A stretch of DNA of 64,000 nucleotides from Acidobacterium sp. (GCA_003166955.1 PMUI01000042.1:1-64000); one strand, 5' to 3'. Numbered from the stretch's first letter, positions 52,254-61,428 are shown. The notes: generated from the sequence alone by a model not told the origin. Numbers and translations: made by a program.

Positions 52254-52285
52254 TGCTTCTGTCCCTGAGGATTTGACTCCCCCTA

Positions 52286-53488
52286 TTACTGAGAAATCAA
52301 TACGTCCTGGACGAAGCCAAGAATCCCATCCGTCACCCGCGTCTGCTGTTCGGATGAGAGTTGGGGGAACATCGGCAGCGAGAGAATTTCCCCGGCAAGA
52401 CGCGTGGCCACCGGAAAATCTGTCTCTCGGTAGTTCATGCCCTTGTAAGCTTTCTGAAGATGCAGCGGTACGGGATAATGAATCCCCGTGCCAATCCCAG
52501 CTGCCTTCAGATGCTTTGCCAGACCGTCGCGATCGGCGCTCCGCACAACATAGAGGTGATACACAGCGCGGGACCAGGACGGCTCGTAGGGACAGGTGAT
52601 CGCCTCGTTCCCGGCCAGCAGACGATCATATTCAGCGGCCCGATCGCGCCGGCGTGCATTCCATTGGGCAAGATGCCCGAGCTTCACCTGCAGCAGCCCG
52701 CACTGAACAGAGTCGAGCCTGCCGTTGTATCCCTCCATGTCGTGGTAATACTTCTTCGCCTGACCGTGCTCGCGAATCATCCTGATCTTCGCGGCAACTG
52801 CTGCGTCATTTGTAGTGACAGCGCCGCCTTCACCGCAGGCGCCCAGGTTCTTTCCCGGATAAAAACTGAAAGCCGCGGCTTGGCCCATGGTGCCAGCCTT
52901 CATCCAGCGGTTCAGTTTGCCGGAGAAGTATTCGGCGCCGTGAGCCTGGCAGGCATCCTCGATCACTGTTAAACCATACTGATTGGCGAGCCGCAGGATC
53001 GAGTCCATGTCGGCCATCTGGCCGTACAGGTGCACAGGGACGATCGCAGTAACAGGCCGCTGATGCCGCTTGCTGACCAGCCTTCCGGAAGTATTCCGTG
53101 TGCAACCCTGTTCGAGGAACTCCTGCAGCCGTTCTACGGACATGTTGTACGTGTTCTCATCGATGTCGATGAATTCCGGCACTGCTCCCGCCTGGGAGAT
53201 AGCCTCGGTCGTCGCGATGAAGGTATTCGGAACCGTCAGAACAACATCGCCCGACTCGATGCCGCATGCCATGATCGCAAAGCGCAGCGCATCGGTCCCG
53301 CTGTTGACAGCGACGGAATGGCTCGTGTCGCAGAAAGCGGCGAAGGCTTGTTCGAACTCCTCGACCATCGGGCCGCCGACGAAACCGGCGGTGAAGAGGG
53401 CGCGGCGGAAAACAGCGGTTAGCTCCTCTTCCAATTCCACATGAGGAGTAACTAAGTCGAGAAACGGAATGTCATTTGATGCGTACAT
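52286..53488 (-). CDS. wbpE: DegT/DnrJ/EryC1/StrS aminotransferase (WbpE-type)
   Basis: A PLP-dependent sugar aminotransferase of 400 residues. SGTDALRFAI opens the cofactor site, VIEDACQAHGAEY follows, and the Schiff-base Lys lies in FSFYPGKNLGACGEGGAV. With WbpB-, WbpD- and WbpA-type genes in the locus, its likely job is amination of UDP-3-keto-GlcNAcA to UDP-GlcNAc(3N)A, using glutamate. The ATG at 53488 has AGAGG 6 nt upstream and overlaps the acetyltransferase gene end by 17 nt. Family is certain; pathway placement is well supported by neighbours. Confidence 0.85.
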   Translation of the reverse strand: MYASNDIPFLDLVTPHVELEEELTAVFRRALFTAGFVGGPMVEEFEQAFAAFCDTSHSVAVNSGTDALRFAIMACGIESGDVVLTVPNTFIATTEAISQAGAVPEFIDIDENTYNMSVERLQEFLEQGCTRNTSGRLVSKRHQRPVTAIVPVHLYGQMADMDSILRLANQYGLTVIEDACQAHGAEYFSGKLNRWMKAGTMGQAAAFSFYPGKNLGACGEGGAVTTNDAAVAAKIRMIREHGQAKKYYHDMEGYNGRLDSVQCGLLQVKLGHLAQWNARRRDRAAEYDRLLAGNEAITCPYEPSWSRAVYHLYVVRSADRDGLAKHLKAAGIGTGIHYPVPLHLQKAYKGMNYRETDFPVATRLAGEILSLPMFPQLSSEQQTRVTDGILGFVQDVLISQ

Positions 53489-53981
53489 GGGGGTCCTCTT
53501 TGTTTTCTTCTATGTAACGCAGGATCCTGGCCGGGTTTCCAGCCACGATCGAGTTGGGTGGGACATCTTTGGTGACAACGCTTCCGGCTCCAACGATCGC
53601 ATTCTCACCGACATTGATATTGGAGAGTATGGTGACGCCCGATCCGACCGATGCGCCCCTGTGAATGACGGTGCGCTCTACCTTCCAGTCAGCTTCCGTC
53701 TGCAAGCGGCCATCGGCCGCCGTCGCTCGCGGATAACTGTCATTGATGAAAGTCACTCCATGACCGATGAAGACGTTATCCTCGATCACAACCCCTTCAC
53801 AGATGAAGGTGTGACTGGAAATCTTGCAGCGCTTACCAACCGTTGCGTTCTTCTGAACCTCGACAAAGGCGCCGATCTTGGTATCGTCGCCTATCTCACA
53901 ACCGTAGAGGTTGATGAACTTCGACAACCGCACATTCGAGCCCAGCTTCACATCGTCAGCGATACTGTTGAACGAGTTCAT
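53472..53981 (-). CDS. wbpD: UDP-GlcNAc(3N)A N-acetyltransferase (WbpD-type)
   Basis: A left-handed beta-helix acetyltransferase of about 169 residues. Hexapeptide repeats run through most of it (IGDDTKIGAFVEVQKNATVG, VGSGVTILSNINVGENAIVGAG), with the acyl-CoA site near NDSYPRA. The C-terminal NSIVAGNPARILR is typical of the family. It would acetylate the 3-amino group made by the neighbouring aminotransferase. The start ATG at 53981 overlaps the WbpB stop as ATGA; a longer frame upstream lies inside WbpB and is rejected. Confidence 0.86.
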   Translation of the reverse strand: MNSFNSIADDVKLGSNVRLSKFINLYGCEIGDDTKIGAFVEVQKNATVGKRCKISSHTFICEGVVIEDNVFIGHGVTFINDSYPRATAADGRLQTEADWKVERTVIHRGASVGSGVTILSNINVGENAIVGAGSVVTKDVPPNSIVAGNPARILRYIEENKEDPHVRIK

Positions 53982-54976
53982 AGATAAACGAGCGAGCCTC
54001 TCTTGCTCAGCGACTCGCTGGCCGCCTCCAGCATCTTGACCACCCGCAGCCCGGCGCACCCGTCATTGAATGGGTCTTTTCCGGACGAGATACAGTCCAC
54101 AAAGTAGGTCAATTCCTGACGCAGAGCCTCGACCTGTTCCACCTGAGGCGACCACATGTCGCCCGAGCGATAGTTGACCAGCAGGTTGTAGACGCCCTCG
54201 TTGCTGGTGATGTTGACGCCCTTGTCGTAGACTTTCACCTTCTCGTCGGCTTCCAGATCGTTCCAGACCAGCATGCGCTTCTCGCCACCGATAAGCGTTG
54301 TGCGCACCTTCACTGGAGACAGCCAGTTGACGTTGATATGGGCTATGACATTCTCGGGGAAGTACAAGGTCATGAAGGCCACGTCTTCGTGGCAGTTCAG
54401 GTGGCATTGCCCGGTCGCGACCACCGCCTCCGGACTCCCTTCGATGACGTAGTCCATGATCGAGAGATCGTGAGGGGCAAGATCCCACAGGACATTAATA
54501 TCGTGCTGGAACAGTCCTAGGTTGACACGGGTCGAATCGTAGTAATACAGCTTCCCCAGAGTTCCTTCTCTGAGCAGCTGCGATATCTTCCTCACCGCGC
54601 CCGTGAAGAGGAAGGTATGATCCACCATGACTCTTAGGTTCTTCTGGATCGCCAGATCGATGAGCTTCTCGCCCTGCGCGACGTTGCTGGTGAACGGCTT
54701 CTCGACAAAGACGTGCTTGCCATTCTCCAGCGCGGCCTTCGCGAGTTCGTAGTGGGTCCACACCGGAGTGATGACGGCGATGGCGTCAATGTCAGGCGAA
54801 GTGATCACCTCCATGGCATCCGGCGTGATGTGGATACCTGGATAGGCCTTTTGAGCACGTTTCTGTGCGGCCGGGCTCAGCTCCGCAATGGCCCGAACCT
54901 GAGATCCCTCCAGGCTGGCGAGGTTTCTGACCACGTTGGGTCCCCAATAACCGTAGCCGATTACACCGAAGTTCAC
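53978..54976 (-). CDS. wbpB: UDP-GlcNAcA 3-dehydrogenase, Gfo/Idh/MocA family (WbpB-type)
   Basis: A 332-residue oxidoreductase. The Rossmann motif FGVIGYGYWGPNVVRNL starts the protein and the family EKP motif is in KHVFVEKPFTSN. The substrate domain contains HDINVLWDLAPHDLSIMDY. This arrangement matches WbpB/WlbA enzymes, which oxidise C3 of UDP-GlcNAcA. It forms a coupled set with the acetyltransferase and aminotransferase genes directly downstream. The start is a GTG at 54976 without a strong ribosome site, 133 nt after the sugar transferase gene. Confidence 0.85.
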   Translation of the reverse strand: MNFGVIGYGYWGPNVVRNLASLEGSQVRAIAELSPAAQKRAQKAYPGIHITPDAMEVITSPDIDAIAVITPVWTHYELAKAALENGKHVFVEKPFTSNVAQGEKLIDLAIQKNLRVMVDHTFLFTGAVRKISQLLREGTLGKLYYYDSTRVNLGLFQHDINVLWDLAPHDLSIMDYVIEGSPEAVVATGQCHLNCHEDVAFMTLYFPENVIAHINVNWLSPVKVRTTLIGGEKRMLVWNDLEADEKVKVYDKGVNITSNEGVYNLLVNYRSGDMWSPQVEQVEALRQELTYFVDCISSGKDPFNDGCAGLRVVKMLEAASESLSKRGSLVYL

Positions 54977-55109
54977 GAGATTGTCACCATACTTTCAGCG
55001 CCGCCGATGGCGGCAAAGTGCACCGTTTCCGGCGGGATGGCGCCAGTTGAAAAAATTCGATCAGGATGAAAAAGCGTCGCCGGAGGAAGGGGCTCTCAGC
55101 AGAAGAACC

Positions 55110-56258
55110 TTAGTAGGCTCCCTTAATGACTGCGCCGGGTGTGCGCAGGAGAATCTTGAAGTCGAGCCACGGCGACCAGGAGATCGCGTAGCGCAGATCG
55201 AGACGAACCATGTCGTCGAAACGCACACGACTGCGCCCTGTAACCTGCCACAATCCGGTGATTCCCGGCTTTACCTGCAGCACGCGGCGGCGGTGCCAGG
55301 TCTGGTACGCGGCCAGTTCGTAAGGCACGGGCGGCCGCGGACCGACCAGCGACATATCACCCCGGAGCACATTGATAAACTGGGGCAGCTCATCCAGGCT
55401 GGTTTTGCGCAGGAATTTTCCGATCGATGTAATCCTCTTGTCGCCGGCCAGCTTGTAAACGCCCTCGCCATTGGCACTGGTCGGAACGCGCTCCGCCACA
55501 CCGGCAATCAGCTGCTTCATGTATTCTCTGTGCGCGGACTCGTCGTTATTGACCCGCATCGAACGGAACTTCAGGAAGGTGAACCGTCGGCCGTACTGGC
55601 CGATGCGGTCCTGCTTGAAGAGAATCGGTCCCTTCGAGCTGAGCTTCACCGCCAGGGCGATAACCGCAAACAGCGGCAGGCACGCAATCACCATCAGCGA
55701 GCTTCCGGCGATATCCATGACCCGCTTGACCCGTAGCAGAGCGCGCTGATCGCTGCTGGGGATGAACAAATCCGGGTACAGGATCGGATCGCTGGGCCGT
55801 CCGGAGCTGTCACCATCCCAATCGTCCGGGAAGAAATGGAACGAAAAGGTGATCTGGTTAAATTTCTCCAGGCTGACTTCCTGCTGCAGCGCCGTGCTCA
55901 CCCTTCCCAGGATCGTGCTGAGCACCGAGTTCTTGTCGCTGACAACCAGACCGGTGAAGATCACGCCCACCGTATTCCGGTCCTTGTACCAGCCGACGAC
56001 ATCGGTCTCGCGCGTGGATGACTGCATCGCAGTTACGATGCCGTCGAGGGTCTTGTCCAGCGACTCCCCGTTCTGCGTGGAACCTGCTTCGAGCAGCATC
56101 AGGAGAAACGGCTCCCGGGAGCGCTCGGTGCGCTTTCGCTCGATGGCGATCCGCCGCCTGAACGCCTCCTCAATCAGAACGTCGCGTTCTCCGTGGGCGG
56201 CCGCATCGAAGATGGGGTCCACCATGTTTGAAATCTTATTGATCCTTGGCAGAGTCAC
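55110..56258 (-). CDS. Priming sugar transferase with degenerate GGDEF-like N-terminal domain
   Basis: This membrane enzyme attaches the first sugar phosphate to undecaprenyl phosphate. The C-terminal half is a bacterial sugar transferase domain (PF02397). It has a single hydrophobic re-entrant helix at about residues 185-205, ILFKQDRIGQYGRRFTFLKFRSM, TSLDELPQFINVLRGDMSLVGPRPP and GITGLWQVTGRS. The N-terminal about 150 residues are soluble and look like a worn GGDEF fold (RRRIAIERKRTERS, then RETDVVGWYKDRNTVGVIF where R-x-D-x-GGDEF would stand). They lack the catalytic residues, so a regulatory role is likely. Start: GTG at 56258 with GGAG 6 nt upstream. A 211-nt gap and candidate promoter separate it from the kinase gene. 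Confidence 0.85.
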   Translation of the reverse strand: MTLPRINKISNMVDPIFDAAAHGERDVLIEEAFRRRIAIERKRTERSREPFLLMLLEAGSTQNGESLDKTLDGIVTAMQSSTRETDVVGWYKDRNTVGVIFTGLVVSDKNSVLSTILGRVSTALQQEVSLEKFNQITFSFHFFPDDWDGDSSGRPSDPILYPDLFIPSSDQRALLRVKRVMDIAGSSLMVIACLPLFAVIALAVKLSSKGPILFKQDRIGQYGRRFTFLKFRSMRVNNDESAHREYMKQLIAGVAERVPTSANGEGVYKLAGDKRITSIGKFLRKTSLDELPQFINVLRGDMSLVGPRPPVPYELAAYQTWHRRRVLQVKPGITGLWQVTGRSRVRFDDMVRLDLRYAISWSPWLDFKILLRTPGAVIKGAY

Positions 56259-56318
56259 AACTCGCTCCTCTCTCGAGCATTGATGAATGTTCGAACGTCA
56301 GGTGCGAAATATACAAAC

Positions 56319-56348
56319 TGTATATTTTTTCTACTTATTTGTTGACAA
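56319..56348 (-). promoter_or_regulatory. Candidate internal promoter before the sugar transferase gene
   Basis: On the minus strand TTGTCA is followed after 18 nt by TATACA. The latter overlaps a perfect 7-bp inverted repeat (ATATACA-3 nt-TGTATAT, 56309-56325). The stretch is clearly AT-rich against its surroundings. It would let the downstream assembly genes be expressed separately from the export genes. Confidence 0.4.
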
Positions 56349-56469
56349 CTGTTCAGCTGTGAGTAGTTTGCAACGTAATTGCAATGTTGTCGACGTTATG
56401 ATCGCCGGCATGGCCACGCACAGCCGTTTCCGATAACTGTTTCCGGGGAATCCGAATCGGAACCGGGTC

Positions 56470-57474
56470 TTAGTCGGACTTAGCAGCTGTCCGGGCAGTG
56501 TAGTAATAGTCGGTATGTGGCGCACTGTTGGAGGAGTTCAGCAGCGCCCCGATCAGCTTCTGCGATTCGATTGCATCGACGGCTCTCTGCAGCTGCCGCT
56601 TCTCGGTTGTTCCCTGACGGGTCACAAGGAGAATGCCGTCGCACAGCCGCGACCAGACACTGGTGTCGGCAAGGGGGAGAACCGGCGGTGAATCGATAAC
56701 AATCCAGTCAAACAATTCGGCTAATTGATCCATGAGCACCGCTACTCTCGGAGACTGGAGCAACTCCAGGGGGTTGCTGGGTGAACTGCCAGCCGGCATG
56801 AACCAGAGTTCGGGACCCTCGAGGAAGTAGATACTGTCACTCAGATCCCGCTCTTCCCGCAGCCATTCAGAGATGCCAGGACGGGGCGTGAGTCCGAACA
56901 TGGGCGAAAGCGATGGCCTGCGGATGTCGCCCTCCAGCAGAAGCGTTCTTCTCTGCGCGCGCAGGGCGAGCGAGCAGGCAAGATTCGCCGAGCACGTGCT
57001 CTTCCCTTCCTGCGGAATCGAACTGGTGAGGAGAATTTTCTTCAGCGGCTGATCGCGGCGGAGATGCCGGAGGCGGACGGCCAACAACCGGAATGCCTCA
57101 GCCGCCGGGCTGTCCTTATCGGAGACGCTGACCAGCCGGCCCTGGGCCGGGGCAGAAATCTTCAGCAGCTTGAATTGGTCGAAGATCGCCGGGCGCTCCG
57201 AGGAAACAGGTTCCTCAACGGCAGCCGCGGCGGTTCGCCGGGCACCGTTTGCCTTCGGCGACGCCACACCATTCGACGCAGGAACGTGGGCGATCCGAGG
57301 GGTACTGCGCTCCGGGACTGCCTTTTCCGGTTCCGGCGGCGCAACAGCCTCCCACTCCGAAACGGCACGGCGTTCGGCGTGGCGGAGCAACTCCGTCGCG
57401 TCCGGCACCGGCGATACGTTGTTCCCTGACCGTTCAGCTTCCGACCTTTGCAGCGCATCAAATATTCGGCTCAT
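56470..57474 (-). CDS. BY-kinase / CpsD-CapB family tyrosine autokinase
   Basis: A cytoplasmic bacterial tyrosine kinase of 334 residues. The start MSRIFDALQRSEAE is typical of kinases from exosortase-type EPS loci. A variable Pro/Ala-rich linker follows. The P-loop ATPase has Walker A SSIPQEGKST (151-160) and Walker A' LLLEGDIRRP (about 178-187), with Glu-Gly before the Asp instead of the usual Val-Asp-Ala. Walker B is WIVIDSPPV. The C-terminus carries a YYY cluster, the expected autophosphorylation sites. It should work with the separate Wzz-like protein two genes upstream to control chain length. The start at 57474 overlaps the ATPase gene by 17 nt. Confidence 0.87.
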   Translation of the reverse strand: MSRIFDALQRSEAERSGNNVSPVPDATELLRHAERRAVSEWEAVAPPEPEKAVPERSTPRIAHVPASNGVASPKANGARRTAAAAVEEPVSSERPAIFDQFKLLKISAPAQGRLVSVSDKDSPAAEAFRLLAVRLRHLRRDQPLKKILLTSSIPQEGKSTCSANLACSLALRAQRRTLLLEGDIRRPSLSPMFGLTPRPGISEWLREERDLSDSIYFLEGPELWFMPAGSSPSNPLELLQSPRVAVLMDQLAELFDWIVIDSPPVLPLADTSVWSRLCDGILLVTRQGTTEKRQLQRAVDAIESQKLIGALLNSSNSAPHTDYYYTARTAAKSD

Positions 57475-58447
57475 ACTCACTCGTTTCAAGAGAAACCGGC
57501 ACATTCAAATCGGCGGTGCGCATTACAGGCTTACGCAACGCGGAATACAAATCGCGAAGGACTTTCGCCGCTCGCTGTACATCCATTTCAGTCTGGGCTC
57601 CGTTGCCTTCGGACTCATTGAAGAAGTCCATGTCAAGGCGGAACTCTCTTGCGACATCCTCTACAACGTCAACGGTGATTACGGGAATCTGCCGTGCGTA
57701 AGCGATGATGAGCGCGTTTTCACACACGGTGTTGATGAGCCGGGGAAATCCTCGCGAATGGCGATAGACAGCTTCAATCACGTCGGGCGGGAACAACCGG
57801 CTCGCCTCCCCCTCGACGCCGGCTACGCGGAGCCGATGTTCGATGTATTCCTTCGTCTCGTTCGCATCCAGGGGACCGAGTTGCGCGCGAAGCGCAATCC
57901 TCTGCTTGAGCTGTCTCAGCCCGATCGAATCCAGCTTCTGATCCAGTTCGGGTTGACCCACGAGAACAATTTGCAGCAGCTTGTCGTCGGTCGTTTCCAG
58001 GTTAGAGAGGAGACGAACCTCCTCCAGCAGTTCCTCCGACAAATGGTGGGCCTCGTCCACGATCAGGACAGTGGTGAGTCCTTTCGATCCGCGCGACACG
58101 AGAAACTGCCCGAGATCCAACAGGAGTTCGGTCTTGTTCTTGCCGGAAGCGGGAAGCCCGAAATCGGAAAGAATGTACTGCAGAAACTCGGTGGGAGACA
58201 GCCGGCTGTTGAACAGATAGGCGTAGGCAATATCCTTGCTTTCCTTGAGCAGCCGGAGCAGGCAGCGCAGCAGGAGGGTCTTGCCCGTGCCCACCTCCCC
58301 GGTAACCACAACAAATCCTTTGTGCCGCCGAATGCCATAATGAAGCGCGGCGAGCGCTTCATTATGCCGACGCGTTGACACAAAATAAGTGGGATCGGGT
58401 GTCAGGTCGAACGGATTGCGAGCGAGCTTGAAGAAGGTTTTATACAT
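57458..58447 (-). CDS. ExeA/GspA-type AAA ATPase (exosortase-EPS-locus type)
   Basis: A 329-residue ATPase of the ExeA/MshM family. Residues 1-22 have the conserved MYKTFFKLARNPFDLTPDP. Walker A is GEVGTGKT (50-57) and Walker B is VLIVDEAHHL (about 127-136). FPRLINTVCENALIIAYA belongs to the lid domain. A closely similar ATPase is a standard member of XrtA/PEP-CTERM-associated EPS loci, next to the kinase and chain-length protein as here. The role is probably in assembly or control of the export machinery; the molecular mechanism is not established. It sits 13 nt after the Wzz-like gene. Confidence 0.87.
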   Translation of the reverse strand: MYKTFFKLARNPFDLTPDPTYFVSTRRHNEALAALHYGIRRHKGFVVVTGEVGTGKTLLLRCLLRLLKESKDIAYAYLFNSRLSPTEFLQYILSDFGLPASGKNKTELLLDLGQFLVSRGSKGLTTVLIVDEAHHLSEELLEEVRLLSNLETTDDKLLQIVLVGQPELDQKLDSIGLRQLKQRIALRAQLGPLDANETKEYIEHRLRVAGVEGEASRLFPPDVIEAVYRHSRGFPRLINTVCENALIIAYARQIPVITVDVVEDVAREFRLDMDFFNESEGNGAQTEMDVQRAAKVLRDLYSALRKPVMRTADLNVPVSLETSEYEPNI

Positions 58448-58460
58448 TGCGCGCGAAAAC

Positions 58461-60041
58461 CTAGCCGTGAAGGTAACTGACTGCAGAGCCTGCGAGAATA
58501 ATGACGATCACTGCGGCTGCAGTTGCCCAGCCAATAAATGCTTTTCTCTTGCTAACCAACTCGTCGGACGGATTACTGACCTCCGGGACCTCACAAATAA
58601 CCGCGACCGGCAACAGGTCCTTGATATCGGCCTCGTTGTGCAGCCGGTCATCGGTAAGCTCGAAGGCAATTACAGAAAAGGAGCCCAGGGCCAGCCCCAC
58701 CAGCAACCCAGCGGCGCAGAACTCCAGCCGATTCGGAAAGTCGGGCTTGGTGGGCAGGCTGGGTGGATCGAGCAAGGTAAAGCGCTCGCCCTGCAGATTC
58801 TCCTCCATGTTGGTGGCCATCTGCGAGTCCTGCTTCTTTTTCAGCAGGTCGTTGTAATTTGCCTGTGACTGCTCGTAGCCGCGGTTAATATCGGCCAGTT
58901 GCTGCTCGCTCGCCGGCTCGGCATTGATGCGCCCCTCATATTCGGCGATTCTGGCCTGCAACCCCGCGATGGACGTCTTGCGATTCGCGATCTCGACCTC
59001 GTCGGACTTCAACTGCGCTTCGAGTTGGGCCAGGGTGAGGGAGTCGACTCCCGCCAACTTGTCCCCCTTGGCCTTCTCCGCGGCCACGGCCGCATCTCTC
59101 TGCTTTTCCGTTTGTGCTATCTCAACCCGCAGCTTGATGACGTCCGGATAGCTGTCGGTGTAACGGGATCTGAGGTCGGTCAATTGATCGCGCAGCTTCC
59201 CGAGCAATATGTCGAAGGCTTCCACACTATTGGGATCGACGACAGCACTCCGCGGAACCGGAGTAGGGTTGGTGCGCAGCTGCTGAATCATCGTCTGATG
59301 CAGAGCCCGCTGCTGCGTCGCATTGTTCACAGCATCCTGCTCGTTGGTGAGCTGCGCCTGCAGGCCGGTCAGGATCTGCAGGTTGCTCGCCTCCTGCGTG
59401 GGCAGGGTGCCGACGTGGGTCGCCTCAAATGCCTTTTTCTTGGCGTCCATGGTGGCCAGATCGGCGCTCGCCTTGGCCAGCTCGACCTCGAGAAACTTTG
59501 TCGTATCTCCCGACTCCTTGAGCAGGTTCTGCTGATTCTCGTTGATAAAGAGTCCGGCCAGCTGCCCGGTCACCTGCTGCGCGACCCGCGGATTCTGCGC
59601 GGAGTAATCGATCTTGAATCCGGTGATGCCTCCATTCTGAGCATCGCGGACCAGATCGATGGCGATCTCCTTGCGCATCTGGGTGACTTTTTCCTCATCG
59701 GTCATCGGCTTCCGACCTCCGCTGCCGTACAAATGCATACTGTCGATAATCATCAGCAGCCGTGTCCGACTCAGAATCTGTTGCTGCATACTCTGCAGGC
59801 GCGCCTGCAGATCGTCGTCGACGTTGGGGACGACGTAGTTCTTCGACATGGTGGGTTCGGACACGAGAATCTGCGTGCTCGACTTATAGCGCGGAGCGAG
59901 CACCCAGCTGACCCCCCACACCAGCAGCCATGCGAGAAGCAGCGGCACGAGGAAATACATATGGCGACGCCGCGCCACATCGATGTATCGCGCGAAATCA
60001 ACCTTTTCCTTACTAGCTTCTGTTTCGTAAACCTCTGCCAT
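58461..60041 (-). CDS. Wzz/GumC-like polysaccharide chain-length determinant
   Basis: This 526-residue inner-membrane protein (polysaccharide co-polymerase) has an N-terminal TM helix at about residues 30-50 with a Wzz domain around it. A long periplasmic coiled-coil region follows (roughly 170-420, rich in Gln, Glu, Ala and Leu heptads), then a GNVR-like segment. A Pro-rich LLDPPSLPTKPDFPNR precedes the TM region near 445-465. There is a further TM helix at the extreme C-terminus (AAAVIVIILAGSAVSYL). It lacks a fused kinase domain, which is encoded separately at 56470. GGAAGG precedes the ATG. Confidence 0.88.
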   Translation of the reverse strand: MAEVYETEASKEKVDFARYIDVARRRHMYFLVPLLLAWLLVWGVSWVLAPRYKSSTQILVSEPTMSKNYVVPNVDDDLQARLQSMQQQILSRTRLLMIIDSMHLYGSGGRKPMTDEEKVTQMRKEIAIDLVRDAQNGGITGFKIDYSAQNPRVAQQVTGQLAGLFINENQQNLLKESGDTTKFLEVELAKASADLATMDAKKKAFEATHVGTLPTQEASNLQILTGLQAQLTNEQDAVNNATQQRALHQTMIQQLRTNPTPVPRSAVVDPNSVEAFDILLGKLRDQLTDLRSRYTDSYPDVIKLRVEIAQTEKQRDAAVAAEKAKGDKLAGVDSLTLAQLEAQLKSDEVEIANRKTSIAGLQARIAEYEGRINAEPASEQQLADINRGYEQSQANYNDLLKKKQDSQMATNMEENLQGERFTLLDPPSLPTKPDFPNRLEFCAAGLLVGLALGSFSVIAFELTDDRLHNEADIKDLLPVAVICEVPEVSNPSDELVSKRKAFIGWATAAAVIVIILAGSAVSYLHG

Positions 60042-60042
60042 C

Positions 60043-61428
60043 TTACCTTCCTATGGGCCGGGTGAACTGCCAGGTAATCGAGCCGTACTCACGATTGCTG
60101 TTGGGGAATTTCGACAAGGCTCCAACGCCGCTATAACTTTCCGACATCCGGTCGTAGCCGAATAGCGCTTTGAGATTCCGGGTCACCATGTGTTCCGCCG
60201 AAACGCTGATGGTGTAGGTGTGTCCTCCTGGTTGGGAGAACTGGAAAAGCGGAGTCACATTGGTGTTCAGCGCATAGAGCCCCGAGAGGTTGACGTCCCA
60301 GGCAGGAGCCAATTCCCGGCGGAACAGCACATGAAGGCTGTCTTCCCGGTAAGCGCCAGGCAGTCCACCACCGGCGGTGACGTTATGGGAATAGTTGGCA
60401 GCCAGTGTCCAGAGGTGTTCCTGCCATCCCATCGCCGCTGTAAGTGCCGGAACCCATGCCCGCAGCGACGCCTGAGGCGCCTGCTCGGCGGTATAGTGCT
60501 CCGGACCGCCGGTGACGGACACCGACACAACGCTCTTGGGCGAGTTCCTCAGAAAGATGGTGTAGAACCCAAACAGATTGTCGCTCTGCAGAGCGCTGTC
60601 GGTGGTCTTGAGATAGCTGACGGTTCTGGAGTGCTGAATCGATCCGCCCAGATACTGACGGCTGGCAAAACGCTCGCTGCCGAAGGCGGAACCCCCATAG
60701 GATGTCGAGTTGTAGAGCCCGATCACTTGAGCCGCGTCCGGATAATCCAGCAGAGAATACTGCGCACTAATGCCGAGCATTTCGTTCTCGCCCGCCTGAT
60801 CGTTGAGGGCGGCGTTGGCCGAATTGGAGATGCGATCTGCGAAAGTCGCAATCGCGCCGGTGACCTGCGCAGGCAGACCTCCCGTGACAGGTCCGCCGGT
60901 GGCGCCAAACGCCTGGTTAAACAGCGACGAGCTGCGCATGAAGGAATCCTGCAGGCTGATGGTCGCGGTAGCGGCGGGATGGTACTCGAAATTCATCGCG
61001 GCGTTCTGATCGGACTCGTTATGGAGGTTAGTGGGCTCGTAAAAGGTGAACCCGGGGCTGTAGCTGATCTGCTCACGAATGCGGAGAGTGTTCTTGTCCA
61101 GACTCACCGTGGGCCAGATGGAGTAGATCATGTCCGACTCGGGAATCGTGCTGTAGCCCGCGGCCACGTTGTCGTCGTAACCGACAACGGCAGTCACACC
61201 CAGGGTCATGTAGTTGTTCCGAACCTCATCGCCGGTTGCCACGGCGTAAGCCTCACCGCTCACAGGCGGAGGAGTGAGCATTCCGCTGTTCGCCACCTGA
61301 TTATCCGGTTGTTCGTCGGCCGGGGGCGCCTGCGTCCCAGTCTCCGTACCCGTTGCCTGGGACCATCCGGGGATGGCCGTCAGCAGCGCCAGAATCAGGC
61401 AAAGTCTCGTGATCATGTGCGATCTCAC
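60043..61428 (-). CDS. Outer-membrane beta-barrel protein of the EPS export locus
   Basis: A 461-residue exported protein with a signal peptide (CLILALLTAIPGWSQA). A Pro/Gln-rich linker and then alternating amphipathic strands fill the rest, with a C-terminal strand ending in aromatic and basic residues (YGSITWQFTRPIGR). The layout (VTAVVGYDDNVAAGYS, many YxxxxxF strands) resembles the outer-membrane protein found in exosortase-type EPS loci, which probably helps the polymer leave the cell. The start is taken as the GTG at 61428, which overlaps the preceding stop by 4 nt. ATG 61416 is equally possible. Confidence 0.75.
   Translation of the reverse strand: MRSHMITRLCLILALLTAIPGWSQATGTETGTQAPPADEQPDNQVANSGMLTPPPVSGEAYAVATGDEVRNNYMTLGVTAVVGYDDNVAAGYSTIPESDMIYSIWPTVSLDKNTLRIREQISYSPGFTFYEPTNLHNESDQNAAMNFEYHPAATATISLQDSFMRSSSLFNQAFGATGGPVTGGLPAQVTGAIATFADRISNSANAALNDQAGENEMLGISAQYSLLDYPDAAQVIGLYNSTSYGGSAFGSERFASRQYLGGSIQHSRTVSYLKTTDSALQSDNLFGFYTIFLRNSPKSVVSVSVTGGPEHYTAEQAPQASLRAWVPALTAAMGWQEHLWTLAANYSHNVTAGGGLPGAYREDSLHVLFRRELAPAWDVNLSGLYALNTNVTPLFQFSQPGGHTYTISVSAEHMVTRNLKALFGYDRMSESYSGVGALSKFPNSNREYGSITWQFTRPIGR

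Noticed and set aside
53982-54059. A 26-codon upstream extension of the WbpD-type acetyltransferase.
   Set aside because: It lies within the WbpB gene, is not protein-like, and the ATGA overlap marks the natural start.
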